Below are positions 51,411 to 61,003 of a stretch of DNA of 64,000 nucleotides, one piece after another. Numbering within the stretch: position 1 is the first letter of the stretch; each line of letters starts with the position of its first letter. This DNA is from Fertoeibacter niger (GTDB lineage: Bacteria; Pseudomonadota; Alphaproteobacteria; Rhodobacterales; Rhodobacteraceae): contig NZ_WHUT02000010.1 of the NCBI RefSeq assembly GCF_009380135.2, positions 95,112 through 159,111 of the forward strand, written 5' to 3'. The notes beneath the pieces were generated by a model, which did no database searches, had not been told where the DNA came from, and worked only from the letters and a program-made list of their open reading frames with translations. A program made the translations under genes and the position numbers.

Positions 51411-52226
51411 TCAGGCCGCCAATCCGCGCAGCGCCCGCCGGTCAATCTCCATCAGTTGCCGCAAGAATTCGGCCGCACCTGGCGCGGCGGCCAGAACCGC
51501 CCCTTTTTCGGCCCCGCTTGCCGCAAAATCCTCGACCACCCCGCCGGCCTCTTGCACCAGCACAAGGCCCGCCAGCACATCCCAGATGCAGGTCAGGCCG
51601 TCGGCATAGCCATCCAGACGCCCATCAGCCACCTGCGCCAACATCATCGCGGAAGAGCCGAACCGCCGGTATTCGCAGCCATTGTTCAGAATGTGGATGA
51701 TCTGGTCCGCATGCGCCTGCACGCTTTTGCCCGAGGAGAATCCCACACCGAAGACTGCCTTGCGCAGGGTCGCGTCACGACTGACAGAAATCGGATCGCC
51801 ATTGCGTGTCGCCCCCTGCCCGGTTGCGGCGCTGTAAAGTTCGTCTTTCACAGGGTCATAGATCACGCCAAGAACGGGCTGCTGATCGACCATTGCGCCG
51901 ACTGAAATGCACCAGCCCGGACGATCCCGCATGAAGTTCGATGTGCCGTCGATCGGATCAAGAACCCAGACGGTGCTGGCACCCTCGCGGTCCAGCCCGA
52001 ACTCTTCGCCCAGAACGGCATGATCCGGAAAGCTGGCTTGCAGCCGCTGCCGCAAAAGCCGCTCGACCTCCTTGTCCACCGCTGTCACAAAATCCTGCGG
52101 GCCCTTCACCTCGATCTGCAAGGGCTTGCTTTGCCGCAGATAGGACAGGGCCAACCGCCCGGCGGCCTGCGCTGCGGCTTCGGCGGCGCCGCGCATCTGG
52201 TGCAGTTGAACTTCAGAAAACGGCAT
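51411..52226 (-). CDS. Inositol-monophosphatase-family phosphatase
   Basis: This 271-residue Mg2+-dependent phosphatase shows the family metal-site motifs HAVLGEEFG, WVLDPIDGTSNFM and CIWDVLAGLVLVQEAGG. Relatives hydrolyse inositol 1-phosphate, histidinol phosphate or sugar phosphates. The ATG at 52224-52226 follows GGGAGA, whereas the upstream open frame lacks homology. It lies between the aldose epimerase and hydroxylase genes, so a sugar or cyclitol phosphate is a reasonable guess. Confidence 0.9.
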   Translation of the reverse strand: MPFSEVQLHQMRGAAEAAAQAAGRLALSYLRQSKPLQIEVKGPQDFVTAVDKEVERLLRQRLQASFPDHAVLGEEFGLDREGASTVWVLDPIDGTSNFMRDRPGWCISVGAMVDQQPVLGVIYDPVKDELYSAATGQGATRNGDPISVSRDATLRKAVFGVGFSSGKSVQAHADQIIHILNNGCEYRRFGSSAMMLAQVADGRLDGYADGLTCIWDVLAGLVLVQEAGGVVEDFAASGAEKGAVLAAAPGAAEFLRQLMEIDRRALRGLAA

Positions 52227-52351
52227 ATCGGATCTCCCTCTTGACCCCTCGAACGGGGCAGGCGCAAACTGGCAGGCCGGCACATGGCCAGAAGCTTGAA
52301 AAGGCGTCACTTTTGCTGGCCCGACGGCCGACAAACCCTGTCGCGGTCCGG

Positions 52352-53425
52352 TCAGTGCGGCGGTGCGTTGAACCGGTATTCCGTCACCTGCCGGTAAATT
52401 TGTCCGGGCCGCAGAACGGCATCTGAAAAGTGGCTGCGGTTCGGGCTGTCAGGGTAGCGCTGGGGTTCCAGGCAGATGCCGCAATGCGCCCCAAATCCCA
52501 GCCCGTCGCGACCGACCGGCGCACTGGCATAGGCCCCACCGTCATAAAGCTGCAAATGGGGTTCGGATGTGTGAACCTCCAGCTGCATGCCTGTGTCTGG
52601 TCCCGCCAGCGTTGCCGCATGGACAAGGTCATTGGCGCCCCGAGCCCGCTGCCGCAGAACAAATCCAAGGTCATAGGCCACACCATCGCCATTGCGCAGT
52701 TTGCGTGGCGCCCGGAAATCAAAGGGTGTTCCGGCAATCTGGCGCACTTCGCCGGTCGGGATCAGATCGGCATCAACTGGCGTGTAGAAATCCGCCTGCA
52801 CCATGAAGCTGTGATCCAAGGCCGAAGGCACGGGGCGATTGCGGGCACCGGCGGGAATATCCAGATTGAAATAGCTGTGGTGCGCCAGGTTGCACAGTGT
52901 AGGTGCATCGCAGATGGCCTGCATTTCGACCCGCAGCGTTCCGGGGGGCAAAAGACGGTAGGTGCAACGGACCTCCATCGCGCCGGGAAAGCCCGCATCG
53001 CCGTCAGGTGAATGCAGGGCCATGGTCACGCTGCTTTCATCCTGTGCCGCAAGCGTCCAGGGTCTGCGACTGAAGGCTTCGCCATCTGCCCCGCCGTGCA
53101 ACATGTGGCGGCCCCCCTGATTGCGGCTGACCTGATAGTCCCGACCGTCAAGGCTAAACCGCCCACCGGTGATGCGGTTGGCAAAGCGACCGGCCGTTGA
53201 ACCGGCATAGGCGCTGTCGGCGATGTAATCCGCCAGATCCGGGAAACCCACGACCACGCGTTGCAGCCCCGCAGGCGCTGGGATCAGCAGATCCGAAACC
53301 GTTGCACCCCAGGTCAAGACCCGCGCCTCGGCCCCGTCGACCGCGCGCAGCGTGATCTCGTGGATGTCATGTCCATGTGCCGTTCCGACCAAGCGTGTTG
53401 TCATGATGTCATTGCCATCTGTCAT
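52352..53425 (-). CDS. galM: Aldose 1-epimerase
   Basis: This mutarotase of about 357 residues interconverts alpha and beta anomers of aldoses. Active-site blocks are NRITGGRFSLDGRDYQ, the His in GGRHMLHGG, LAHHSYFNLD (catalytic His) and a Glu near the end in CLEPQRYPDSPN. It is cytosolic, with no signal. Possible starts are ATG 53425 and ATG 53404, both weakly preceded; 53425 is listed. It overlaps or abuts the upstream flavoprotein gene stop (53431). Its presence implies that an aldose is used by a stereospecific enzyme in this operon. Confidence 0.87.
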   Translation of the reverse strand: MTDGNDIMTTRLVGTAHGHDIHEITLRAVDGAEARVLTWGATVSDLLIPAPAGLQRVVVGFPDLADYIADSAYAGSTAGRFANRITGGRFSLDGRDYQVSRNQGGRHMLHGGADGEAFSRRPWTLAAQDESSVTMALHSPDGDAGFPGAMEVRCTYRLLPPGTLRVEMQAICDAPTLCNLAHHSYFNLDIPAGARNRPVPSALDHSFMVQADFYTPVDADLIPTGEVRQIAGTPFDFRAPRKLRNGDGVAYDLGFVLRQRARGANDLVHAATLAGPDTGMQLEVHTSEPHLQLYDGGAYASAPVGRDGLGFGAHCGICLEPQRYPDSPNRSHFSDAVLRPGQIYRQVTEYRFNAPPH

Positions 53426-53430
53426 TGTTT

Positions 53431-55395
53431 TCAAGTCAAATACTTCGCCAGCGGCGAAGCCTGCGTGGCCCCCGGGCGCGGCGGTTCTGCGTCAGGCGCA
53501 AGAACGCTTTCGGTCAGCTTTGCTGCGATGCTGGCCGCATCGTCCAGAAACTCGTCCCACAGGCCCGGCTCGATCAGCCCCACATGCAAAAACCAGCGCG
53601 TCGATTCCGTCGGGATACCCAGCACATGCACCCTTTGGCTGATGGTTCCCCTGTCAGACACCGGGTGGAACGGTTTCGCCGTGACATCTGCCCCGCCCGT
53701 GCCCATGAAATTGCGGAAAATTCCTTGCTCTGTCAGACTTCGGATCACCGGATTGGGGTCGCCATCCATGTCCGAAGACACCACAAAGGCGTCGATCATC
53801 ACGTCCAGTTCCTGCCGGAAGCCCGCGACCTGATCCGAGGATGCGACAATCCTCGTGCCGTCTGCCCCCGTATCGAAGCGAACCGAGGGCCCCAGAATTT
53901 CGACCAGACCGGCGTTCATCAGCGCCTCCAGCTGCCGTGCGCGCCAAGGCGAAGGCCCGGTCGAAAGAAAGGCTATCATTGGCCCGATGGACTGGATGAA
54001 TTCCACATGCGATTGCGCGTTCAGACCGCCCAGATCAACCGCTTGTCGGATGATGGGCCGGATATAGCGCAGAACGTCCAGCGCGGCCTTGACCGGATCG
54101 GTGAATTCGCCCCGATCGGCCCGCTCGATGTCCAGCACCAGTTCACCCATCACGGCTTTGCGGAATTCCGGCTGGCTTGCGAACTGCCGATCGCCGAATG
54201 GGCGGGCCAAAGCGTCCAGCCGCAACAATCCGGGCGCACCGTGCAGCGTCGCCAGCCGTGCCAACTCGGGAAGGATTGACTGGGCGGAGCAGGAAACGCC
54301 CTCCACGGCACTTGACAACGCTTCCCATGCGGGCAGAGCAAGCGTCCGTTGCAGATAGACCAGATTTACCTCGGCCTCGACCCAGGGCAGATAGCTTGTG
54401 CGAAAGCAGTTTGCCCCGCCGGCTCGCAATGACGCGACCCTTTCCCGTGTGAACAGGCGCGGCGTATAGCCTACCCCTTTTGGCCGGTTGTCGCGCCCCC
54501 TGACCGGCAATGGCAGCGCGCTGCGTGACCCTGCCACGATGCGCGCAGGCTCCCGACCACCGGGAATGTAGCGCAACCCATTTCCGTCATGTTCGTAGCG
54601 TCCACCCCGCCCGATCGTCATCTCGGACAACACGTCATAAAAGGTCAGGCCCAGCCCCTTCAACCCCACCACCTGCCCCGACAGATCAGCGGGCAGACCA
54701 AAGCCGCTGTGCAGAGTATCCAACAGCTCAAACGCGCTGATTTTGCGCGTTCCCGCGCCCCGGGTTGCCGCCCCCTGCCGCGGCTTTGTTTCCCTTGCCT
54801 TTGCACCCCGCGCATAACCCGTGCTGACAACGATCCGGTCCACCACAAGCGGGGCAGCACCCGAAGCCAGCTGCAGGGTGAATCCATTGCCCTGGGGGCG
54901 CACGTCTGTCACTTCGTCACGGATGCGCCGCAGGGTAACATTGGCCGGCAGGTTCAGCTCGATCAGATCCAGAACATATTTCAGATACTTGCCGTAAAGG
55001 CCCCTTGGCGCGAAACCCGACGATCCCGGAAAATTCCCGTCAATGCGCTGCCACCATTCCATGAATGTCGGCCGTTCCGCGTGCAACGGGCCCTGCCCTT
55101 CCACCTGATGCGGGAACATCGTGGCATTCCGGCAGCGCGTGTTCATGATCAGCCAGTCCGGCTGATCCGTCCGCCAGATCTTGCCGCAGCCAACCTCGAC
55201 ATCGTCAATCGCATAGATCAGTATCGGACGCCGCGCCTTGCGCCCCTGCATCTGCGCGGCGATCCGCTCGGTCACCGAAATGCCCCTGGGGCCCATCCCA
55301 AGGATCGCAATCCGCTCGGGCTGCATGGCCTGCGGATCGACCCGGACGTGTTCCTGCGCGACCGGAGCAGGCCTCTCGCGCACCATTCGGTTCAT
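53431..55395 (-). CDS. Large FAD/NAD(P)-binding oxidoreductase
   Basis: This 654-residue protein has an N-terminal Rossmann FAD site (ERIAILGMGPRGISVTERIA, about residues 27-46) followed by the family block DVEVGCGKIWRTDQPDW. A second nucleotide fold appears near VVSTGYARGA and GQVVGLKGLGLTFYDVL. It matches the FAD-NAD(P)-binding (NAD_binding_9) family, whose members are mostly uncharacterised and sometimes neighbour biosynthetic or amino-acid-modifying genes. The ATG follows GGGGAGAAAC. It lies between the isomerase and epimerase genes. Its reaction is unknown. Confidence 0.82.
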   Translation of the reverse strand: MNRMVRERPAPVAQEHVRVDPQAMQPERIAILGMGPRGISVTERIAAQMQGRKARRPILIYAIDDVEVGCGKIWRTDQPDWLIMNTRCRNATMFPHQVEGQGPLHAERPTFMEWWQRIDGNFPGSSGFAPRGLYGKYLKYVLDLIELNLPANVTLRRIRDEVTDVRPQGNGFTLQLASGAAPLVVDRIVVSTGYARGAKARETKPRQGAATRGAGTRKISAFELLDTLHSGFGLPADLSGQVVGLKGLGLTFYDVLSEMTIGRGGRYEHDGNGLRYIPGGREPARIVAGSRSALPLPVRGRDNRPKGVGYTPRLFTRERVASLRAGGANCFRTSYLPWVEAEVNLVYLQRTLALPAWEALSSAVEGVSCSAQSILPELARLATLHGAPGLLRLDALARPFGDRQFASQPEFRKAVMGELVLDIERADRGEFTDPVKAALDVLRYIRPIIRQAVDLGGLNAQSHVEFIQSIGPMIAFLSTGPSPWRARQLEALMNAGLVEILGPSVRFDTGADGTRIVASSDQVAGFRQELDVMIDAFVVSSDMDGDPNPVIRSLTEQGIFRNFMGTGGADVTAKPFHPVSDRGTISQRVHVLGIPTESTRWFLHVGLIEPGLWDEFLDDAASIAAKLTESVLAPDAEPPRPGATQASPLAKYLT

Positions 55396-55484
55396 TTTGT
55401 GTTTCTCCCCTCCGGATCATGTGGTCAGAACCGTCCGGGGGGACGCGTGTCACGAACCGCCCCCCGACGGCATGGCCGCACCGC

Positions 55485-56882
55485 CTATTCGTGGCGGTGG
55501 AACTGCCAGCCCAGATACTGTTTTGTGGCGTCCATGATGGCATCGCTTACCGAGGCGAAATTCGCCGCCACGTGGTGTTCAAAACCATTCTCGCAGATGT
55601 AGTGCAGCAGCTTTTGCATGTTCGGGATTTCCACCACGCCCGCCCCGCCAAAGGTTTCCAGCGGGTCGTCGGTAAAGCTGCCCTCGCCCACATAACCGCA
55701 GATCCGCCCCGTCGTGTCATCGGTGCTGACACGCACATAGGTCATGTGGCCGGCCCGGATCGAGCCGTCGATGGTGCCATAGGTATTGTCCTTGCCCACC
55801 GTGCCAGCGATGATTTCCTGAAAGCTCATCTTGTAGTTCTTGAAGAACTCTTTCGGCAGGTTGCTGCAATGGAAGCAGACGGCCTTGTTCGCGTTGCCGC
55901 CATAATTGTTGTTCCAGTCCAGCAGCGCACTGGGTGAGCCCGAGGCCAATGCCAGCATGTGCATCCCGATCAACCCGCAAACATCCACTTCGCAGGCGCT
56001 GGACATCAGCTTGGAACTCATCATGCTCATCATCGTGCATGGCACCACGCCATAGTTTTCTTCCAGCGAGGTCCAGCACTGGATCGCACTGATCGAAACG
56101 TCGACTTCCCTCATCCAGTCTTCCGTCACAGCCGCCAGCTTGGCCTGACGCAGGATGGCGGGATGTGGAACGCCGCCGATGTCGATGTAATTGCGAATGG
56201 CCTCGATCTTGTCCGTGACCATCTGCGCGTCATCCGCCAGCCGCGACACGCGCCCCAGAATCTCCGACAGGTCAAGCGTCACCACAGAAATGCCCGCTGC
56301 TTCCAGAATCTTCTCGCTGTAGCGCACCGTGTTGAAGGCCTGCGGGCGCGCGCCGATGGCCCCGATGCGAAGCCCCTTCAACCCGCCAATGATACGGCAC
56401 GTCGCGGCAAACCGCGCCAGATCGGCCTGGAATTCCTCACTCGCCGGATCCACGCAATGCGACTTGGTGAGAGAGTAGCGAAAGCCATATTGCTTCAGGT
56501 TGTTGCAGGCCGACATCTTTCCGCAAAAGCTGTCACGACGCCAGTTCAGTGACATCTTGGCCGGATCATCCGGGGTGGCCTGAACAAGGATCGGCACCTT
56601 CAGCCCGCTGAAGCGCATGGCATCTGCGATGGCCCGCTCTTCGCCAAAGTTCGGCAGGGTCACGATGACACCATCAATGTCATCCGCGTGGCGCTTGAAC
56701 AGCGCCGCACATTTCTTGGCATCGTCGAAAGACTGAACTGCCCCGTGCTGAGTATCCTCTGGCCCCAGCACCACACATTTGTGGCCCGCTTTCTGGAGCG
56801 CCGCCATCATGTCCAGACGCCCGGTTGCCGCAAGATGATGTGGAAAAAATCCGCGGCTGCCCACTATGACGGCAAACGTCAT
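55485..56882 (-). CDS. L-fucose/L-arabinose isomerase-family protein
   Basis: This 465-residue protein has the fucose isomerase fold. The N-terminal domain begins FAVIVGSRGFFPHHLA, and the metal-site region contains Glu in SACEVDVCGL, Asp in LLDWNNNYGG and His in CFHCSNLPKE. These correspond to the Mn2+ ligands Glu, Asp and His of FucI. The substrate is likely an aldose converted to a ketose. The ATG at 56880-56882 is followed by the conserved N-terminus; the upstream extension is not homologous. The next upstream gene ends 112 bases away. Sequence divergence leaves specificity open. Confidence 0.84.
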   Translation of the reverse strand: MTFAVIVGSRGFFPHHLAATGRLDMMAALQKAGHKCVVLGPEDTQHGAVQSFDDAKKCAALFKRHADDIDGVIVTLPNFGEERAIADAMRFSGLKVPILVQATPDDPAKMSLNWRRDSFCGKMSACNNLKQYGFRYSLTKSHCVDPASEEFQADLARFAATCRIIGGLKGLRIGAIGARPQAFNTVRYSEKILEAAGISVVTLDLSEILGRVSRLADDAQMVTDKIEAIRNYIDIGGVPHPAILRQAKLAAVTEDWMREVDVSISAIQCWTSLEENYGVVPCTMMSMMSSKLMSSACEVDVCGLIGMHMLALASGSPSALLDWNNNYGGNANKAVCFHCSNLPKEFFKNYKMSFQEIIAGTVGKDNTYGTIDGSIRAGHMTYVRVSTDDTTGRICGYVGEGSFTDDPLETFGGAGVVEIPNMQKLLHYICENGFEHHVAANFASVSDAIMDATKQYLGWQFHRHE

Positions 56883-56994
56883 CTGTTTCACTTCTTCAGT
56901 CCCTTCCGGTTCCTCGACCGCCAGGACTGCGGCCGTTCTTTCTTTTCCAGCCGACGCGTGCCCCGCGCCGGCCAAGCCCGATGCCAAAGCCGCG

Positions 56995-57666
56995 TCAGAC
57001 GCTCAGGACAGCATCCAGCACCGAAATCTGTTCGGGCCAGTCCAGCCCCTTGCCGAAAGCCTCGTCGAACAGCGCCGACCCGATGGTGAAGCCCCAGGGC
57101 CGCAGCTTGCGGACCTGCTTCAGACGTTCAAAGGTGTTGATGCTGCCTGAAATGATGGTCGAACGCTCGCCCACCACATGCAGGGCACGCTGGGCCAGTT
57201 CGACGGGGTCGCCATCCTTGTAGCGGTACATGGACAGACAGATGCCATCCGCCCCCTTTTCCATCACCGATTGTGCGGCCTCGACCACTTCATCCATCGT
57301 GCCGTAAAGGTAACGCGGGATACCGGCCCTGTGTCCGATCGTCGGACGGTACGACACGTTTGATCCTTGCAAGAGCCCCACCACCGAGGGGTAGAATTCG
57401 CATCCGATCAGGTATTTGCATTGATTGTTGATGGCGAACTCGGCCGCGCGCAGGCATTCTGCCTCGGTTTCGGCAAAAGACTCGAAAACGATGGTCTTGC
57501 CCCTGTCGCGGATGTAGCGCGCCAGTTCTGCGGCCGTCTGGGCAGAAATGCCCGTATCCTTGAAACCCCAATACTGTGTGGGCGCGCGATAGGACGCCTC
57601 GAACAACTCATGGGCATTCTTGATTGTCAGATCATCTTTCGTGAGCATCGCAAGAATCTTGACCAC
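56995..57666 (-). CDS. Unrecognised protein, probable TIM-barrel fold, first gene of the operon
   Basis: This 223-residue protein starts with GTG (57664-57666) after a good GGGAGGA site. Alternating strands and helices (VKILAMLTKDDLTI; YWGFKDTGISAQTAAELARY; KTIVFESFAETEAECLRAAE; CKYLIGCEFY; GADGICLSMYRYKDGD; RSTIISGSINTFERL; WGFTIGSALFDEAFG) give a TIM-barrel-like pattern. Its final Gly-Ser-Ala-Leu-Phe block resembles phosphate-binding ends of aldolase or epimerase barrels. I do not recognise the family. As the promoter-proximal gene beside an isomerase it may be a lyase or isomerase acting on a sugar or its phosphate. Confidence 0.7.
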   Translation of the reverse strand: MVKILAMLTKDDLTIKNAHELFEASYRAPTQYWGFKDTGISAQTAAELARYIRDRGKTIVFESFAETEAECLRAAEFAINNQCKYLIGCEFYPSVVGLLQGSNVSYRPTIGHRAGIPRYLYGTMDEVVEAAQSVMEKGADGICLSMYRYKDGDPVELAQRALHVVGERSTIISGSINTFERLKQVRKLRPWGFTIGSALFDEAFGKGLDWPEQISVLDAVLSV

Positions 57667-58245
57667 GCTACATTCCTCCCTCGGATTCTGGTCACTGGCA
57701 CGCCTTGGTTCGCCAAAGGCGAGCCGTCCGCAGCGCTTTTTCAGAAACTGGCACCTTTCACACCGACAGGCCGCCGCAGTGGCCGACGCTGCCTTCCCCG
57801 AGGGCTTTCATCCGATGATGACGCCCTTCTTTTTGACAGGCGCAGGCCGTTTGCCCGCACCCTTCGCGCATAGCGGCAAAGGTTGACTAAAATGCTCCCC
57901 CTCAAGTTGCTGAACAGATCTGAAACACTCATTCCTTGATGTTCGTAACTCAGACTCGAATCTTCTGTCAAGCCGGCATTCTGGCTTGCCCCCTGAATCA
58001 TCGAAAGGCATAGCTGGCCTGAATATATATTGGTGTCAGCACGTTATAAAACGCGCTCCGTCAACAACCCGCGCCACCATCAGTGTGCCGTGACAGAATC
58101 ACAGAAGATCAGGGTGAACCTGCGGGTTCTGACGCCTGATGTGATGTGAAAAACCTCAGACACATCACGGCAAACCTCTTGCTGCTTGATTGCGCTGCAC
58201 AATCCGGGTTAGATCACCCATCATGCGACAACCCGGAGTCCGCCG
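57667..58245. other. Divergent control region of the Mo-hydroxylase operon and LacI gene
   Basis: No gene is seen in these 579 bases. The part around 57885-58050 is AT-rich. A possible LacI-type operator is GAACC-TGCG-GGTTC (58116-58129). A second inverted repeat, CCGGGTT (58204-58210) with AACCCGG (58230-58236), covers the ribosome site of the LacI gene (GGAG at 58235-58238). Promoters for both directions should lie here, but no -35/-10 pair stands out. Confidence 0.5.
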
Positions 58246-59280
58246 TTGCGCCCAACCCTGAAAGATGTCGCCCGTCATTCGGGCGTCAGCATCGCGACAA
58301 TCGACCGAGTGCTGAATCAGCGTCCGGGAGTGCGCCAGGAGATGGTGGACAGGGTCGAAACCGCCATGGCGCAACTGGGCTACGTCAGGGACATTTCGGC
58401 GGCAGATCTTTCGCGGCGGCAGGCAAGCCGGTTTGTCTTTGTTATCCCGGACGGGCCGAACAGTTTCATGCAGCGTCTGGCAGCCGAAATCGAAACGCTG
58501 CGCCAGTTCCCGTCCAACAACCGCATGGAAATAGTGCTGCACAAGGTTCCTCCGTTTGATGGCGGGGCGCTCGCGCGGGTGTTGAACCAGTTGAACCCTG
58601 ATACATGTTCGGGCGTGGCTGTGGTGGCGGCCGAGGCGATTGCCGTTCGCGACGCTCTGGCGCGCCTGAAAGCCCTGTCTTTGCCCGTGGTGACGCTGGT
58701 TTCCGACGTGCCCGCTTTCCCGCGCGATGCCTATGTGGGAATCGACAATGTCGCCGCAGGGCGCACCGCCGCCCGCCTGTTGGGGCGCTTTCTGGGAGAG
58801 CGCAAAGGCAAGATTGCCCTTGTCGCCGGGTCGATGCTGGTGCGTGACCATGTCGAGCGCCGGATGGGGTTCGAACAGGTCATCGCGGAAACGCCGGGTC
58901 TCGATTGCCTGCCCGTTCTCGAAGGCCGCGATGACAGCCGTCTGGTGCAACGCATGCTGAAGGAATGCCTGTCTTCACACCCCGAGATCGTGGGGCTCTA
59001 CAACATGGGGGCCGGAAATCGCGGGCTGATCGAGACACTTTCAGCTCTGCCCCCAACCCGTCGGCCGCAAGTCGTGGTGCATGAACTGTCAGAACACAGC
59101 CGCCTTGCGCTGAACGAGGGGCTGGTGGATGCGATCATCCATCAGGACGCAGGGCACGAAGTGCGCAGCGCGCTGCGTATCCTCAAGGCACGGATCGACA
59201 AGACGCCGCTGCTGCAGGGCCAAGACCAGATCAGGATTGAAATCTATCTCAACGAAAACCTGCCGTCGGCAACGTCCTAG
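58246..59280 (+). CDS. LacI-family transcriptional regulator
   Basis: This 344-residue LacI-type regulator has the DNA-binding domain at residues 1-50 (LKDVARHSGVSIATIDRVLN; a VRQEMVDRVETAM helix) and a periplasmic-binding-like effector domain (FVFVIPDGPNSFMQRLAAEI; VGIDNVAAGRTAARLLG; GLYNMGAGNRGLIETLSAL). The start is TTG at 58246, set by the HTH position and a GGAG 8 bases upstream. An upstream hairpin may mask that site. It diverges from the 11-gene Mo-hydroxylase operon and is its probable regulator. Effector domains of this type bind sugars or cyclitols. Confidence 0.9.
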   Translation: MRPTLKDVARHSGVSIATIDRVLNQRPGVRQEMVDRVETAMAQLGYVRDISAADLSRRQASRFVFVIPDGPNSFMQRLAAEIETLRQFPSNNRMEIVLHKVPPFDGGALARVLNQLNPDTCSGVAVVAAEAIAVRDALARLKALSLPVVTLVSDVPAFPRDAYVGIDNVAAGRTAARLLGRFLGERKGKIALVAGSMLVRDHVERRMGFEQVIAETPGLDCLPVLEGRDDSRLVQRMLKECLSSHPEIVGLYNMGAGNRGLIETLSALPPTRRPQVVVHELSEHSRLALNEGLVDAIIHQDAGHEVRSALRILKARIDKTPLLQGQDQIRIEIYLNENLPSATS

Positions 59281-59826
59281 GCGTCGGCTCGAATCCATGG
59301 TTCCAGCTTCGCTGTCTGGTGAAGCTCACATGGCAAATTCACTGCACAAGGCCTTGCGACCAAGCAGCACTCACCGGATGGGCCCAGCCATTGGCAGACC
59401 GGTCACGTGTCGGCGAAATCCGCGCGGCTGGGCCGCCTTTTCGTGGTGAAGCCAAGCCCAAAGGCCACAACACCCTGGCGATTCACGATTCGGGATGGCT
59501 TCGCCTGGCCTTTCCCGATGAGACTACGGAAGGGTTGATGGCTTGGTCGCGCAACAACATGTTGATTCCGGCCTGCGGCCCGGTCTGAAATATGCTCTAT
59601 ATATATCAACATATTGATCAGATTTCTGCTGCGGTCGAAACTGCAACGAGGCCAAGTTAAGACACGATTTGTAGAATTTTCTTGCAGGAGCCAAAAAGTT
59701 GGCGCATTCCTGTATGTAGCGCAAAATTGTGCGAATTGCGCGTTTCGCCGCTACGAAAAGATGAACAACTCGGAATGAGTGTGCTGAGCCCGGAACAACC
59801 GGGCCAGCCTATGAGATGAGGGCAGC
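59281..59826. other. Intergenic and control region upstream of repA
   Basis: No gene is supported. The segment from about 59585 to 59770 is AT-rich and should hold the repABC promoter and RepA/RepB autoregulatory sites. Notable sequences are ATCAA-CATA-TTGAT (59609-59622) and GCGCAA (59719-59724) facing TTGCGC (59736-59741). Either could be an operator, but I cannot assign them. Confidence 0.45.
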
Positions 59827-61002
59827 ATGTCAGCAGAGCGTGTCTTTGCCGAGCTACAAAGTGATGCGGCAACGCTGCATGAATCCATCCGCATGCATCT
59901 GGAGCGGAATTTCGCACCCGATGCCCGCAAGCATCTGCGCGGCTTTTCTTCAACCGAGGCCGCCGAGCTGCTTGGCCTCGCGCCGGGCCATCTCAGAAAA
60001 CTGCATGCAGAAGACAAGATCCCAGATGTTCCTCTCGATGAGCGCGGGCGGAAAATATATGCGGCTGAAGATCTGGCGCAAATTCGGCTGGCCCTTGCGC
60101 GAACGACGCGCGACCCTTCGCTTTATCTGCGGGGCCGTGTCGCGGACGAGCCGGTTCAGATCATTTCCTGCGTATCTTTCAAGGGCGGGTCGGCCAAGAC
60201 AACTACAGCCGCTTACCTGAGCCAGTGGTATGCGCTGCACGGCTACCGTGTTCTGATCATCGACATGGATCCGCAGGCTTCCTTGTCGTCGATGACCGGC
60301 CTGCGGCCGGAAATCGACTTTACCCACAAGGGCACGGTCTACGACGCAATCCGGTATACCGATCCGCTGCCGATGAGCGAGGTCGTGCGGAAAACCTATT
60401 TCCACGGCCTCGACATCGCCGCCGGTGGTCTCATCCTGTCAGAATACGAGACCGAGACGCCCTATGCCCTGCGCCGCGGGTCAGAGCCGCCTTTCTACCT
60501 TCGCCTGCGCGAGGCCATTCTCTCGGTCGAGGCGAGTTACGATCTGGTCTTCATCGACTGCCCGCCGCAACTGGGTTTTCTGACCCTGTCGTCGCTTGTG
60601 GCATCGTCGTCGATCATCATCCCGGTGGTGCCCAACTTCATTGACGTGGCCTCGCTTGCGCAGTTTCTGACCATGACATCATCGCTGCTCGACACGATCC
60701 GCGACGCAGGGATGTCGCTGGAATATGACTTCCTGCGCTATCTGGTATCCCGCTTCGAACCATCGGACGGGCCGCAAGCCCAGGTCGCCGGGCTGCTGCG
60801 CGCAAATTTCGGAAAGCGGGTGATGACAGAGGCTTTCCTGAAATCAACGGCTGTTTCGGACGCTGGCCTGACCCACCAGACACTTTTCGAGGTGGGCAGA
60901 GGCAACATGAACCGCAACACCTATGACCGGGCCATGGAGTCCATCAACGCGGTCGCGCGCGAGCTGGAGCAGGACATCCACAAAGCCTGGGGGAGAAACT
61001 GA
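59827..61002 (+). CDS. repA: RepA, ParA-type partition ATPase of a repABC replicon
   Basis: This 391-residue protein has an N-terminal winged-helix/MerR-like region (about residues 38-95, FSSTEAAELLGLAPGHLRKL). A ParA ATPase follows, with the deviant Walker A SFKGGSAKTTTA (about 118-129), switch I region IDMDPQASLSSMTG, and Walker B VFIDCPPQLGFLT. It segregates plasmid copies with RepB and represses the operon. The ATG follows GATGAGGG. The next gene starts 1 base after its stop. Length is normal for RepA. Confidence 0.95.
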   Translation: MSAERVFAELQSDAATLHESIRMHLERNFAPDARKHLRGFSSTEAAELLGLAPGHLRKLHAEDKIPDVPLDERGRKIYAAEDLAQIRLALARTTRDPSLYLRGRVADEPVQIISCVSFKGGSAKTTTAAYLSQWYALHGYRVLIIDMDPQASLSSMTGLRPEIDFTHKGTVYDAIRYTDPLPMSEVVRKTYFHGLDIAAGGLILSEYETETPYALRRGSEPPFYLRLREAILSVEASYDLVFIDCPPQLGFLTLSSLVASSSIIIPVVPNFIDVASLAQFLTMTSSLLDTIRDAGMSLEYDFLRYLVSRFEPSDGPQAQVAGLLRANFGKRVMTEAFLKSTAVSDAGLTHQTLFEVGRGNMNRNTYDRAMESINAVARELEQDIHKAWGRN

Positions 61003-61003
61003 C

